Shown here: piece by piece, positions 8,901 to 17,970 of the stretch
Numbering within the stretch: the first letter of the stretch is position 1
How the letters are laid out: each line of letters begins with the position of its first letter
Origin: Pseudoxanthomonas sp. J35
GTDB lineage: Bacteria; Pseudomonadota; Gammaproteobacteria; Xanthomonadales; Xanthomonadaceae
DNA: 64,000 nucleotides
Reading direction: 5' to 3'
Assembly (NCBI RefSeq): GCF_000513995.1
Contig: NZ_AZVB01000008.1
Coordinates: 1-64,000 of the forward strand
Notes under the pieces: generated by a model
What the model was told of the DNA's origin: nothing
Databases searched by the model: none
The model's input: the letters and a program-made list of their open reading frames with translations, nothing else
Program-made: the position numbers and the translations under genes

Positions 8901-9542
8901 TCAGCCCGGCCCGGCGGCGGGGGCCAGCAGGCAGGACGCATCGAGCAGGATCATCGGTTCGCCGGACTGCCGGGCCACGCCTCGGAACAGCCGGCTGTGC
9001 AGCCGTCCCAGGCGGGCCTCGTCCGGGGCCTCGACCTCGTGCTCGGCCAGGGTCGCCACGTCTTCCACCGCCGACACCCGCAGGCCCAGGATCTCGCCCT
9101 TGTCCTCGAGCACCACGAAGCGGGTGGCCGGCGCCGACGGTTGCGGCGGCAGGCCCAGGTGCACGCCCAGGTCCAGGACCGGCACCACCTGGCCGCGCAG
9201 GTTCATCACCCCGAGCATCGCCGGCGGGGTGCCGCGCAGCGGCAGCAGCGCGGTGGGCAGCACCACCTCCTGGACCTTCAGCAGCTCCAGCCCGTAGGCC
9301 TGTCCGGCGCAGCGCAGGCGCAGCCAGCGCGACCTGCGTTCTGCCGGGCGCGCCGGAAGCGGCGCCGAGGCCGGTGCGGCGCCGGCCAGCACCGGGCGTG
9401 GCGGCGATGGCGTCGCCCGCGGCGGAACCGCCGGGAGCGCCGTGGCCGGCGGCCGGGGCGCGGGTGTCGTTGCCGGCGCCGGCGGCGAGTCCGGCGCCAG
9501 CAGGCCGTCCAGGTAGTCGTCCAGCACCGCGGCCGCGCTCAT
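8901..9542 (-). CDS. parP: CheW-like polar chemotaxis protein ParP
   Basis: A 213-residue protein with a proline/alanine-rich N-terminal half and a C-terminal CheW-like domain (from about residue 85, with NLRGQVVPVLDLG). In Vibrio and Pseudomonas, ParP ties chemoreceptor arrays to the pole by binding ParC, receptors and CheA. The identity rests on position: it is the last gene of motC-motD-parC-parP and overlaps parC by ATGA (9539-9542). The N-terminus matches nothing I recognise. An ordinary second CheW with a long N-terminal tail is the alternative. Confidence 0.78.
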   Translation of the reverse strand: MSAAAVLDDYLDGLLAPDSPPAPATTPAPRPPATALPAVPPRATPSPPRPVLAGAAPASAPLPARPAERRSRWLRLRCAGQAYGLELLKVQEVVLPTALLPLRGTPPAMLGVMNLRGQVVPVLDLGVHLGLPPQPSAPATRFVVLEDKGEILGLRVSAVEDVATLAEHEVEAPDEARLGRLHSRLFRGVARQSGEPMILLDASCLLAPAAGPG

Positions 9543-10321
9543 GCCGCGCGCTCCAGCGCCTGCGCGTCGCTGGCCAGCAGCCATTCCAGCGCGCGCCGGT
9601 AACGGGACAGGGCACGTCCCGGATAGCCATCCTCGGTTGCCGGCTGCACCAGCAGCTCGGTGTTGCACAGGCGGGTGTCCACCGGGATGGCATCCTCCCA
9701 GACGCGGTCGCCGTGTTCGTCCTGCATGCGCTTGAGCGCCTCCTGGCCGGCGCGGGTGCGGCGGTCGTACAGGGTCGGCAGCACCGAGACCGGCAACGGC
9801 CGCCGCCGCGAGCGCTCCACCATCTCCGTGGTGCGGCGCATGCCGACCAGGCCGTGCAGCGCCAGCGGCTCGGCCTGGGTGGGGATGACCACGCGGTCTG
9901 CCGCGGCCAGGGCGTTGATCATCAGCAGGCCCAGCGTGGGCGGGCAGTCGAGCAGCACGTAGTCGTGCTGCCCGGCGTGGCGCGCCAGCGCCTGCGACAG
10001 CGCCAGGCCCAGCCCGGGCTGGTTGGCGCTGCGTCGCTCCAGGGTGGCCAGCGCAGTCTGGGCGCAGACGTAGGCCAGGTGCTCCACCGCGCTGGCGCGG
10101 GCCAGGGCGGCCAGCGGCCGCGGCGGGGTGGCGAACAGTTCCAGGACGCCTTCCGGCGGCGGCTCGGCGGGCACGCCGAAGGCGCGCGTGAGCGAGGCGT
10201 GCGGGTCCAGGTCCACCAGCAGCACCCGCTGTCCGCGCTGGGCCAGTCCGCGGCCCAGGGCCAGGGTGGTGGTGGTCTTGCCTACGCCGCCTTTCTGGTT
10301 GGCGATCGCCCACACGCGCAT
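9539..10321 (-). CDS. parC: ParA-family ATPase ParC (chemotaxis protein localisation)
   Basis: A 260-residue ParA/Soj-type ATPase with the deviant Walker A motif KGGVGKTTTTLALG at about 10-23, VDLDPH, and VLLDCPPTLG as Walker B. In Vibrio and Pseudomonas the ParC proteins bring chemotaxis arrays to the flagellated pole. It lies directly after motD (15 bp gap) and overlaps parP. It is distinct from the MinD-type FlhG also encoded here, so the locus carries two polarity ATPases, one for arrays and one for flagellar number. Confidence 0.88.
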   Translation of the reverse strand: MRVWAIANQKGGVGKTTTTLALGRGLAQRGQRVLLVDLDPHASLTRAFGVPAEPPPEGVLELFATPPRPLAALARASAVEHLAYVCAQTALATLERRSANQPGLGLALSQALARHAGQHDYVLLDCPPTLGLLMINALAAADRVVIPTQAEPLALHGLVGMRRTTEMVERSRRRPLPVSVLPTLYDRRTRAGQEALKRMQDEHGDRVWEDAIPVDTRLCNTELLVQPATEDGYPGRALSRYRRALEWLLASDAQALERAA

Positions 10322-10336
10322 CGTTCGGATCCTCCT

Positions 10337-11281
10337 CTACGGGTTGCCGCCGCCGGCCGCGGCGCTGGCGCCGGGCGCAGGCCCCGCCTGCGATATCGGC
10401 GCCGAAGCGCCGGGCTTGACCGCATGGCCCGCGTCCGCATCGGCGCCGGGGGCCGCCAGCACCACCAGAACCACGCGCCGGTTGCGGTTGCGGCCCTCCT
10501 CGGTCAGGTTGTCGGCCCGCGGCCGGTATTCGCCGTAGCCGACCATCGCCAGCCGCTGCGGGGCCAGGCCGCGGTCGACGAACAGGTGGACCACGCTGGC
10601 CGCGCGCGCGGCCGACAGTTCCCAGTTGGAGGGGAACTGCGCGGTGGCGATGGGGCGGTCGTCGGTATAGCCCTCCACCCGCACCGGGTTGGGCGTGTCG
10701 CGCAGCACCGCCGCCAGGCGCGAGAGCACCTCGCGCGCGGACCGGTCCAGCGCGGCCGAGCCGGTGTCGAACAGGATGTCGCTGTTGATCTCCACCTCCA
10801 GCCACAGTTCGGCGCGCTTGACCGTGATCAGGCGGGCGTCCACCAGCGGGGCGAGCGCGTCCTCGATGCGCGCGGCGATGTGGCCCAGCTGGCGCTGGGC
10901 GCGCTGCACCGCCGCGCGGCTGGTCACCTCGATCGGCTGCCCGGTACGCAGGTGCGAGGCCAGCGACGGCAGCAGGGTGGGGTTGGGCGCGGGCGAAGGC
11001 GCCGACGGGCCGTGCTTGGCCCCGGACTTGATCGGCGAGGGTCGGTCGTAGTCCGAGCCCTGCAACTGGTGGTTGCCGACCTGCACCGGGCTGATCGTGC
11101 GCGGCGCCCCGCCGAAGGCGGCGGTCAGGGCGTCGGCCAGCACCCGGTACTTGCTCTCGTTGAGGGTCGAGATGGCGTACATGACCACGAAGAAGGCCAG
11201 CAGCAGCGTCAGCAGGTCGGCGTAGGGAATCGCCCATGCCTCGTGGTTGACGTGCTCCTCGTGTCGCTTGCTCCGGGCCAT
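10337..11281 (-). CDS. motD: Flagellar motor stator protein MotD (MotB family)
   Basis: Stator B-subunit of 314 residues. A single membrane helix (about 17-38) carries the ion-binding aspartate D22 in AIPYADLLTLLLAF. The periplasmic OmpA/MotB domain includes EGYTDDRPI and NRRVVLVV and would anchor the stator to peptidoglycan. A 40-residue low-complexity tail (Gly/Ala/Pro) ends the protein. It is 12 bp after motC. In Pseudomonas the MotCD pair drives swarming and acts beside MotAB; no second stator pair is in this window. Confidence 0.93.
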   Translation of the reverse strand: MARSKRHEEHVNHEAWAIPYADLLTLLLAFFVVMYAISTLNESKYRVLADALTAAFGGAPRTISPVQVGNHQLQGSDYDRPSPIKSGAKHGPSAPSPAPNPTLLPSLASHLRTGQPIEVTSRAAVQRAQRQLGHIAARIEDALAPLVDARLITVKRAELWLEVEINSDILFDTGSAALDRSAREVLSRLAAVLRDTPNPVRVEGYTDDRPIATAQFPSNWELSAARAASVVHLFVDRGLAPQRLAMVGYGEYRPRADNLTEEGRNRNRRVVLVVLAAPGADADAGHAVKPGASAPISQAGPAPGASAAAGGGNP

Positions 11282-11293
11282 GGTCGCGGCTGA

Positions 11294-12034
11294 TCAGTGC
11301 AGGAAGCCGGCCAGCTTCGATTCGATGTTCCGCGGGTTCTCGCCCTGGGCGATGGCGATCAGCCCCTCGATGATCATCTCGCGCTCGCCGGTGCGGCGGG
11401 CGATCACGCTCTTGAGCTTGGCCGCGATGGGCAGGAAGAACAGGTTGGCCGAGGCGATGCCGTAGATGGTGGCGGTGAACGCGGCGGCGATGCCGTGGCC
11501 GAGCTTGCTCGGGTCGGCCAGGTTCTTCATCACCGCGATCAGCCCGAACACCGCGCCGATGATGCCCAGCGTCGGCGCGTACACGCCCATGCCCTCGAAC
11601 ACCTTGGCCGCTGCCAGGTCCTGGTGCTCCTGCCCGTCCAGGTCGATCTCCAGCATGTGCCGGATCTGCTCCGGCTCCACGCCGTCCACCAGCATCTGCA
11701 GGCCCTTGCGCAGGAATGGGTCGGTCTGTTCCTGCACCTGCGGCTCCAGTCCCAGCAGGCCCTGGCGCCGCGCCACGTGGCTCCATTCGAGGATCTGCGC
11801 CATCAGCGCCTCGCGCTCGGACACCGGCGGGCGCATGACCCAGCCGAGGATGCCGAGGGCGCGGCGGAAAACGCGCGGCGGCGTGTGCACGAAGATCGCC
11901 GCGACGGTGCCGAGGATCACGATCACGAACGCGGCCGAGGACCAGAGCGCGCCCAGCCCGGCGCCCTTGAGGATGCTGCCGCCGACCAGCGCCACCAGCG
12001 CCAGCAGCAACCCGACGAGACTGAGGATGTCCAT
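11294..12034 (-). CDS. motC: Flagellar motor stator protein MotC (MotA family)
   Basis: Stator A-subunit of 246 residues with four predicted membrane helices (about 4-23, 31-50, 150-170 and 183-203). The proline-bearing segment APTLGIIGAVFGLIAVM and the large cytoplasmic loop that contacts FliG are typical. It is the first gene of motC-motD-parC-parP. The sigma-28 -10 box lies only 8 bases upstream of the ATG, so the mRNA would have almost no leader. Confidence 0.94.
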   Translation of the reverse strand: MDILSLVGLLLALVALVGGSILKGAGLGALWSSAAFVIVILGTVAAIFVHTPPRVFRRALGILGWVMRPPVSEREALMAQILEWSHVARRQGLLGLEPQVQEQTDPFLRKGLQMLVDGVEPEQIRHMLEIDLDGQEHQDLAAAKVFEGMGVYAPTLGIIGAVFGLIAVMKNLADPSKLGHGIAAAFTATIYGIASANLFFLPIAAKLKSVIARRTGEREMIIEGLIAIAQGENPRNIESKLAGFLH

Positions 12035-12042
12035 GCCTGCCG

Positions 12043-12069
12043 GTATCGGCGGGGGTGCCGTGCTCTTTA
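12043..12069 (-). promoter_or_regulatory. Sigma-28 (FliA) promoter for motCD-parCP, next to the start codon
   Basis: Minus-strand TAAAGAGC, an 11-bp spacer, then GCCGATAC. Eight bases separate the -10 from the motC ATG at 12034, predicting a leader of zero to two bases. Confidence 0.78.
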
Positions 12070-12254
12070 GCGATCCGCCTTTTCAGCGGGATTCGTCCAG
12101 GAGAGGCCCGGACCACGCAAGCGCCGTCTTGCGCGAACCGCGCGCATGCATGGAACGCCGCGGAGCCGGGCCTGCCGCGGTCGCCGCCCGACGCGGCTGC
12201 ATTCCGTGCCGCCGGGCACGCGCGAGGGATAGGGGAATACGACGCGCGCCCGGC

Positions 12255-14030
12255 TCAGGCCGAGGCGCGCAAGCCGTCCACGTCCAGGATCAGGGCCAGG
12301 CGGCCGTCGCCGATGAGGGTGGCGCCGGCATAGCCGGGCAGGCCGCGCAGGACCCGCGGCAGCGGCTTGATCACCACTTCCTCGCGGCCGCGCACCTGGT
12401 CCACGATCAGGCCGAAGCGCGCATCGCCCATCTGCAGCACCACCACGGTCAGCGGCGCGGCGTCCAGCGGGGCCAGGCCCAGCCAGCGGCGCAGGTCGAG
12501 CAGGAGCAGGGTGTGGGACTGGCGGTCCAGCACCGGGCGGCCGTCGAACCAGCCCAGCGCCGAGGGCGCCGCATGCAGCACCTCCTGCACCCGTGCCAGG
12601 GGCAGGGCGTACACCGCTTCCCCCGCCTGCACCAGGAGCGTCGGCAGGATCGCCAGGGTGAGCGGCACCCGGATCAGGAACCGGGTGCCGCGCCCGAGTT
12701 CGGACTGGATCTGGATCTGGCCGCCCAGCTCGCGGATGCGCGACTGGACCACGTCCATGCCCACCCCGCGGCCGGAGATGTCGGTGACCTCGGCCTTGGT
12801 GGAGAAGCCGGGCAGGAAGATCAGGTTCAGGCACTCCTCGGGTCCCAGGCGCGCGGCGGCCTCGGCGTCCAGCAGGCCCTTCTCGCGCGCCTTGGCGCGC
12901 AGCCGCTCGGGGTCGATCCCGGCGCCGTCGTCCTGCACCTCGATGCCGACGTAGTCGCCTTCCTGCTGCGCGGCCAGGCGCAGGCGCCCGACGCGCGGCT
13001 TGCCGGCGGCCTCGCGCAGCTCCGGCGCCTCGATGCCGTGGTCGATGCCGTTGCGCACCAGGTGCACCAGCGGGTCAGCCAGGGCCTCGACCAGGTTGCG
13101 GTCGAGCTCGGTCTCGGCGCCGACCACCTCCAGCTCCACTTCCTTGCGCAGCGAGCGGGCCACGTCGCGGGCCACCTTGGGGAAGCGCGAGAACACCTTG
13201 CCCACCGGCTGCATGCGCGTGCGCATCACCGCCGACTGCAGGCGCGAGGTGGCCACGTCCAGGCCGGCCACGGCGCGGTCCAGCTCCTCGTCGCGCAGGC
13301 GCGCGCGCAGGGTCTTGAGGCGGTTGCGGGCCAGCACCAGCTCGCCGATCAGGTTGACGATGGCGTCCAGGCGCCGCGTGTCCACGCGCACGGCCTGCTC
13401 GGCCTCGGCCGCGGCCGGCCGCGGCGGCGCGGCGGCCGGCTTCGGCGCGGGCGGCTGTGCCGGCGGGCGCGGAGCCACGGGCGCCGGCGCGGCGGCTTCC
13501 GCCACCGCGGGCAGCGGCCGGGCGCCGGGGGGCGCGGCGCCGTGCAACTGGTCCAGCAGCGCCTCGAACTCGTCGTCGTCGATCAGGTCGGAGGCGGGGG
13601 CCGGAGCAGCAGGCGCGGGCGCCGCCGGCGCGGGGGCGGGCACCGGTGCGGCGGCGTCGATGTCGAACTGGGCGATCAGCTCCGGCGGGGCGTGCTCGGG
13701 CTCGGTGCCGGCGGACAGCGCGTCGAGCATGCTCTGCAGCCAGTCCAGCGAGCGCTGGGCGGCGTCGAAGTGCTGGGCCTCCAGCCGCGCCTGGCCTGCG
13801 CGGGCCGCGCCCAGGGTCTCCTCGGCGGCGTGGCACAGCTCGACCATGGGCTGCACGCCGAGGAAGCCGGCGCCGCCCTTGAGGGTATGGAAGCCGCGGA
13901 ACACCGCGTTGAGCTGGTCGCGGTCGTCCGGCGCCTGCTCCAGGGCGACGAGCTGCTCGCCAAGGCGGTCCAGGATCTCCTGCGCCTCGACGACGAAATC
14001 GGCGGCGATTTCCGGCGTCACCCCGCTCAT
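12255..14030 (-). CDS. cheA: Chemotaxis histidine kinase CheA (flagellar system)
   Basis: A 591-residue kinase with an HPt domain (H48 in GFHTLKGGAGF) and an Ala/Pro-rich linker holding DDEFEALLDQLHG, a segment also found in Pseudomonas CheA. The P3 region follows, then the ATPase boxes (HLVRNGIDHG, DDGAGID, GFSTKAE, GRGVGMDVV) and a CheW-like C-terminus. It is the last gene of the cheY-cheZ-cheA run, 4 bp after cheZ, and would phosphorylate the CheY at 14646-15038 to control motor switching. No separate promoter is visible; it probably reads through from fliA and flhB upstream. Confidence 0.95.
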   Translation of the reverse strand: MSGVTPEIAADFVVEAQEILDRLGEQLVALEQAPDDRDQLNAVFRGFHTLKGGAGFLGVQPMVELCHAAEETLGAARAGQARLEAQHFDAAQRSLDWLQSMLDALSAGTEPEHAPPELIAQFDIDAAAPVPAPAPAAPAPAAPAPASDLIDDDEFEALLDQLHGAAPPGARPLPAVAEAAAPAPVAPRPPAQPPAPKPAAAPPRPAAAEAEQAVRVDTRRLDAIVNLIGELVLARNRLKTLRARLRDEELDRAVAGLDVATSRLQSAVMRTRMQPVGKVFSRFPKVARDVARSLRKEVELEVVGAETELDRNLVEALADPLVHLVRNGIDHGIEAPELREAAGKPRVGRLRLAAQQEGDYVGIEVQDDGAGIDPERLRAKAREKGLLDAEAAARLGPEECLNLIFLPGFSTKAEVTDISGRGVGMDVVQSRIRELGGQIQIQSELGRGTRFLIRVPLTLAILPTLLVQAGEAVYALPLARVQEVLHAAPSALGWFDGRPVLDRQSHTLLLLDLRRWLGLAPLDAAPLTVVVLQMGDARFGLIVDQVRGREEVVIKPLPRVLRGLPGYAGATLIGDGRLALILDVDGLRASA

Positions 14031-14034
14031 GGCG

Positions 14035-14649
14035 TCACAGGCCCAGGCCGGAGAGCAGGGCGTCGGCGTCGTCCTGGGACACGGCGTGGCGGTCCAGCCC
14101 GGCCACCGCGGGGCCGGACAGCGCCGGGTCGCGCGCGTCCTCGCGGGGCGGCAGGCCGAGAGCGCCGAAACCCTCGTGCACGCGGCGCACGATGCCGGCC
14201 ACGCGGCGGATGATCTGCCCGGTCAGGTCCTGGTAGCTCTGCGCCAGCGCCATTTCAGAGAGCTGGCCGCGGATCTGCCCGAGCAGCGCCTGCTGCGAGT
14301 CGTCCAGGCCGGTGCGCTGCAGCTGCTCGACCAGGCCGCGGCAGGACTCGGTGAGGTCCAGGGTGCGGTGGCTGGCCTGCTCGGTCATGGCCACCACGTG
14401 GTCCAGGCGGGCGCAGGCGTCGTCCAGCTCGCCGGCGTGGGCGCCGGCGGCCGGCAGCTCGCCCAGCGCCTGGCTCAGCTCGCGCGCAAGGCGGCCCAGG
14501 CCCTGCACCAGCGGGCGGGTGCGGGCGGCGGCCAGGGCGTCGATCTCGGCGCGCAGCGCGCGCTCGTCGCCGCGCTCCAGCGCGTCCAGGGCGTCGTGCA
14601 GGCGCTGGATCAGCGCGCTGCGCTCGGGCGACTCGGCGGCGGCGTTCAT
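14035..14649 (-). CDS. cheZ: CheY-P phosphatase CheZ
   Basis: A 204-residue helical protein. The catalytic segment [12 protein letters not shown] carries D141 and Q145, equivalent to D143 and Q147 of the E. coli enzyme. The C-terminal [14 protein letters not shown] resembles the CheY-docking peptide. It overlaps cheY by ATGA (14646-14649) and precedes cheA by 4 bp. Confidence 0.95.
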   Translation of the reverse strand: MNAAAESPERSALIQRLHDALDALERGDERALRAEIDALAAARTRPLVQGLGRLARELSQALGELPAAGAHAGELDDACARLDHVVAMTEQASHRTLDLTESCRGLVEQLQRTGLDDSQQALLGQIRGQLSEMALAQSYQDLTGQIIRRVAGIVRRVHEGFGALGLPPREDARDPALSGPAVAGLDRHAVSQDDADALLSGLGL

Positions 14650-15038
14650 GCGGTGGCCGCCAGGCGCTCGAAGATCTTGCCGAGCTTCTCTTCCAGGGTC
14701 TGTGCGGTGAACGGCTTGATGATGTAGCCGTTCACGCCGTTCTGCGCCGCCTCGATGATCTGCTCGCGCTTGGCCTCGGCCGTGACCATCAGCACGGGGA
14801 GGGTCTTGAGCTTCTCGTCGGCGCGGATGGCGCGCAGCAGCTCGATGCCGGTCATGCCGGGCATGTTCCAGTCGGTGACCACGAAGTCGAACGGGGCCGA
14901 GCGCAGGGCCGCCAGCGCGCTGTGGCCGTCGTCGGCCTCGGCGGTGTTGCTGTAACCCAGATCGTTGAGCAGGTTCTTGACGATGCGACGCATCGTCGAG
15001 AAGTCGTCCACGATCAGGATGCGCATGTTCTTGTTCAC
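14646..15038 (-). CDS. cheY: Chemotaxis response regulator CheY
   Basis: A 130-residue receiver that, when phosphorylated, binds FliM to change motor rotation. All key residues are present: D11-D12, phospho-acceptor D56, W57, T86, Y105 and K108, matching D57, W58, T87, Y106 and K109 of E. coli CheY. It lies 34 bp after fliA and overlaps cheZ by ATGA. Confidence 0.97.
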   Translation of the reverse strand: MNKNMRILIVDDFSTMRRIVKNLLNDLGYSNTAEADDGHSALAALRSAPFDFVVTDWNMPGMTGIELLRAIRADEKLKTLPVLMVTAEAKREQIIEAAQNGVNGYIIKPFTAQTLEEKLGKIFERLAATA

Positions 15039-15072
15039 TTCGTACTCCAGTGGTGGTGCGGGTTCGGGGGAC

Positions 15073-15822
15073 TCAGCCGTCTTCCAGGCCGGCGTCGCGC
15101 GACTCGTAGTCCGACAGCCTGCCGCGCAGGCGCAGCACGGCCTGGCCGTGAATCTGGCACACGCGCGACTCGCTGACGCCGAGCACGGCGCCGATTTCCT
15201 TCAGGTTCAGTTCCTGCTCGTAGTACAGCGACAGCACCAGCTGCTCGCGTTCGGGCAGCCGGGCGATGGCCGCGGCCAGCTCGCGGGCGAAGTCGCTGCG
15301 CTCCAGGGCCTGCTGCGGGGTGGGGCCGTTGCCGTGCACCGGGACCTCGCCATGGTCCTCCACGTGCGAGTCCAGGCTCAGCACCTGGCCGCGGGAGGCG
15401 TCCTCCAGCAGCCGCAGGTAGTCCGGCAGCGGCATGTCCAACCGCGCGGCGATCTCCTGCGGGGCGGCGGCGCGGCCGGTGGCCTGCTCGATCTCGCGCA
15501 CCGCCGCGGCCGCGTCGCGCGCGCGGCGGTGGACCGAGCGCGGCACCCAGTCGCCGCGCCGGATCTCGTCGATCATCGCGCCGCGGATGCGGATCGAGGC
15601 GTAGGTCTCGAACGAGGCTCCCTGTTCGGGGTCGTAGCTGCGCGAGGCCTCGATCAGGCCGATCATGCCGGACTGGATCAGGTCGTCGATCTCCACGCTG
15701 GCCGGCAGGCGCGCGGCCAGGTGGTGGGCGATGCGCCGCACCAGGTCGGCGTGGCGGGTCACGCATTCGCCGGCGCTGGCGCGCTGCACGGCGCGGTATT
15801 CGGCGGTGGCGGCCAGGCTCAT
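15073..15822 (-). CDS. fliA: Flagellar sigma factor FliA (sigma-28)
   Basis: A 249-residue sigma factor for the late flagellar and chemotaxis genes, held off by FlgM until the hook is complete. Region 2 ([18 protein letters not shown], then [18 protein letters not shown]) and region 4 with its helix-turn-helix ([20 protein letters not shown]) are clear. The start at 15822 overlaps the flhG stop by ATGA. Nine matching promoter elements are found in the window. Confidence 0.97.
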   Translation of the reverse strand: MSLAATAEYRAVQRASAGECVTRHADLVRRIAHHLAARLPASVEIDDLIQSGMIGLIEASRSYDPEQGASFETYASIRIRGAMIDEIRRGDWVPRSVHRRARDAAAAVREIEQATGRAAAPQEIAARLDMPLPDYLRLLEDASRGQVLSLDSHVEDHGEVPVHGNGPTPQQALERSDFARELAAAIARLPEREQLVLSLYYEQELNLKEIGAVLGVSESRVCQIHGQAVLRLRGRLSDYESRDAGLEDG

Positions 15823-16688
15823 GCCACGGCCCCCTGCCGGATCATCCGGTCGACGAAGAACTCGATGTTGCCGCGGGGGGCCAGCGGCGCCTGCCAGCGC
15901 GCCGCGCGCCGCGCGATCTCGGCGATGGCGCGGGCCGAGGGACTGGCGGGGTAGGCGGTGGCCACCGCCTGCTGGCGCTGCACTGCCATCCGCAGCCAGT
16001 CGCACTGCGGCACCGCGCCCAGGTAGTTGAGCGAGACGTCGCCCAGGAAGCGTTCGCAGACCCGCGCCAGCTTGTCGTACAGGCCGCGGCCCTCGGCCGG
16101 GCTGCGCACCATGTTGGCCACCACCTGTACCCGGTCCACCCCGCGCTCGCGGGACAGCACCTTGATCAGGGCGTAGGCGTCGGTCAGCGAGGCCGGCTCG
16201 TCGCAGACCACCACGACCGCGTCCTGCGCGGCCTGGCAGAAGGTCAGCACGCTGTCGGTGATGCCGGCGGCGGTGTCCACCACCAGGATGTCCAGCTCGC
16301 GCTGCAGGTCGTTGAACACGTTGACCAGGCCCACGTGCTGGGCCGGTTGCAACTCGGCCATGTGCCGGCGGCCCGAGGCGGCCGGGACCACCAGCAGCCC
16401 GCCCGGGCCTTCGAGGATGACGTCCTCCAGTTCGCAGCGCCCGGCGACCAGGTCGGCCAGGGTGTGCTGCGGCGACAGGCCCAGCAGCACGTCCACGTTG
16501 GCCAGGCCCAGGTCGGCGTCCAGCAGCAGGGTGCGCTTGCCCAGCCCGGCCAGCGAGGCGGCCAGGTTCACCGAGATGTTGGTCTTGCCCACGCCGCCCT
16601 TGCCGCCGGTGACGGCGATGCTGCGGACGGGGGCGAGCGGCGCGTTGGGAGGTGGCATGGTCAGGGGGCGGGGCTCATGCGGCAGCAT
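15819..16688 (-). CDS. flhG: Flagellar number regulator FlhG (FleN), MinD-type ATPase
   Basis: A 289-residue ATPase with a deviant Walker A (TGGKGGVGKTNISVNLA), DADLGLANVD and a C-terminal region fit for membrane binding. In polar flagellates it limits flagellar number by acting on FlhF and FleQ. The N-terminus is short and proline-rich and lacks the DQAxxLR segment by which many FlhG proteins stimulate the FlhF GTPase. The start at 16688 (overlapping flhF by 14 bp) or 16658 is uncertain; neither choice adds the motif. It overlaps fliA by ATGA. Confidence 0.92.
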   Translation of the reverse strand: MLPHEPRPLTMPPPNAPLAPVRSIAVTGGKGGVGKTNISVNLAASLAGLGKRTLLLDADLGLANVDVLLGLSPQHTLADLVAGRCELEDVILEGPGGLLVVPAASGRRHMAELQPAQHVGLVNVFNDLQRELDILVVDTAAGITDSVLTFCQAAQDAVVVVCDEPASLTDAYALIKVLSRERGVDRVQVVANMVRSPAEGRGLYDKLARVCERFLGDVSLNYLGAVPQCDWLRMAVQRQQAVATAYPASPSARAIAEIARRAARWQAPLAPRGNIEFFVDRMIRQGAVA

Positions 16689-17970
16689 GGTCGTGCTCCG
16701 GGTTGTTCGGCTTATCGGCAGCGCGGCGCAGATCTTCAAGGCGCAGGACCAGGCTGGCGGCGTTGGCCCGGTGCAGGTCGTCCGGGACGCGCTGGCCGTC
16801 GGCGATCCAGGTCAGCGGCAGCTGGTGGTCGACCACCACCGACAGCGCGCTGCCCAGGCGCCCGGTCTCGTCCACCTTGGTCAGCACCACGCCCTGCGGC
16901 CTGGCCGCGCCGAAGCGGCGCACGACCTCGTCCAGGTCCGCGTAGTGGGAATTGGCCGGCAGCACCAGCAGCGTGCTCACCTGGCGCGCGGCGCGCAGCC
17001 AGTTCAACTGGCTGGCCAGGGCGCGGTCGCGCTGGCCCAGGCCGGCGGTGTCCACCAGCACCGTGCGGTAGTCCTGGAGGCGCTGCAGCAACTGGATCAG
17101 GGCCGCGTCGCTGTCGGCCTCGTGCACGGCGATGCCCAGCTGGCGGCCGTAGCCGTGCAACTGCTCGCGGCCGCCGATGCGGGCGGTGTCGGTGGTCACC
17201 AGGGCGATGTCGCGCGGGCCGTGCGCGGCGACGAAGCGGGCGGCCAGCTTGGCGATGGTGGTGGTCTTGCCGGCGCCGGTGGGGCCGACCAGGGCGATGA
17301 CGCCGCCCTGGTCCAGCGGGTCGACCGGGCACACCGGGAGGGTCCGGGCGATCAGCCCCAGCATCAGGCCGCGGCCGCGGTGCAGGGGCGTGTCCGGCGG
17401 CAACTGCAGGACCACGTCGCGGGTGATGTCGGCGTCGAAGCCGTAGTCCTCCATCAACTCCATGGCCTGCAGCCGGACCGGGGAGCCACGCAGGCGCTCG
17501 TCGGTCAGGCGGTGCATCTCGCGCTCGATCATCCGCCGCATCTGCGCCAGTTCCTCGCGCATGGCCGCCAGTTGCTCGTCGCTGGCCGGCGCCGGCACCG
17601 CGGCGACCGGCGCCGGCGCGGGGAGCGCATCGGCCGCCGCGACCGCGGCTGCCGGCGTCGAACGCATGGCGGACTCCGCAAGCGGGGGCGCCAGCGCCGC
17701 GGCCATGGCCGCGGCGAAGTCCGGGCGCGGCGCCTGGGCCGGGAGAGGGGCGGCCAGCACGGGATCCGGCTGCGGCGCCGGCTCGGCGGCCCGCTGCGCC
17801 TCGGCCAGAGCGCGCTGGACCGCTTCCTCGTCGTAGTTGCTGGCGGCGACGATCTCCACGCCTTCCTCGGTGCGGCGGTTGGACAGGATGACCGCATCGG
17901 CGCCGTGTTCGGCGCGGACCAGCCGCAGCGCGGTGCGCATGTCCGGGGCGACGAAACGCTTGATCTTCAT
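16675..17970 (-). CDS. flhF: Flagellar placement GTPase FlhF
   Basis: A 431-residue SRP-type GTPase that sets the polar site of flagellar assembly. The N-terminal basic domain (from MKIKRFVAPD), an Ala/Pro-rich linker, and the NG domain are present. GTPase motifs include GPTGAGKTTTIAKLA, DTARIG, DTAGLGQRD and TKVDETGRLG. The upstream sequence has no good ribosome site of its own; the ATG overlaps the end of a small ORF (17967-18071) that does, which suggests coupled translation. Confidence 0.95.
   Translation of the reverse strand: MKIKRFVAPDMRTALRLVRAEHGADAVILSNRRTEEGVEIVAASNYDEEAVQRALAEAQRAAEPAPQPDPVLAAPLPAQAPRPDFAAAMAAALAPPLAESAMRSTPAAAVAAADALPAPAPVAAVPAPASDEQLAAMREELAQMRRMIEREMHRLTDERLRGSPVRLQAMELMEDYGFDADITRDVVLQLPPDTPLHRGRGLMLGLIARTLPVCPVDPLDQGGVIALVGPTGAGKTTTIAKLAARFVAAHGPRDIALVTTDTARIGGREQLHGYGRQLGIAVHEADSDAALIQLLQRLQDYRTVLVDTAGLGQRDRALASQLNWLRAARQVSTLLVLPANSHYADLDEVVRRFGAARPQGVVLTKVDETGRLGSALSVVVDHQLPLTWIADGQRVPDDLHRANAASLVLRLEDLRRAADKPNNPEHDHAAA

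Noticed and set aside
16675-16739. flhG start at 16739
   Set aside because: It lies 65 bp inside flhF, lacks a ribosome site and adds no FlhG-like sequence; 16688 or 16658 is more likely.
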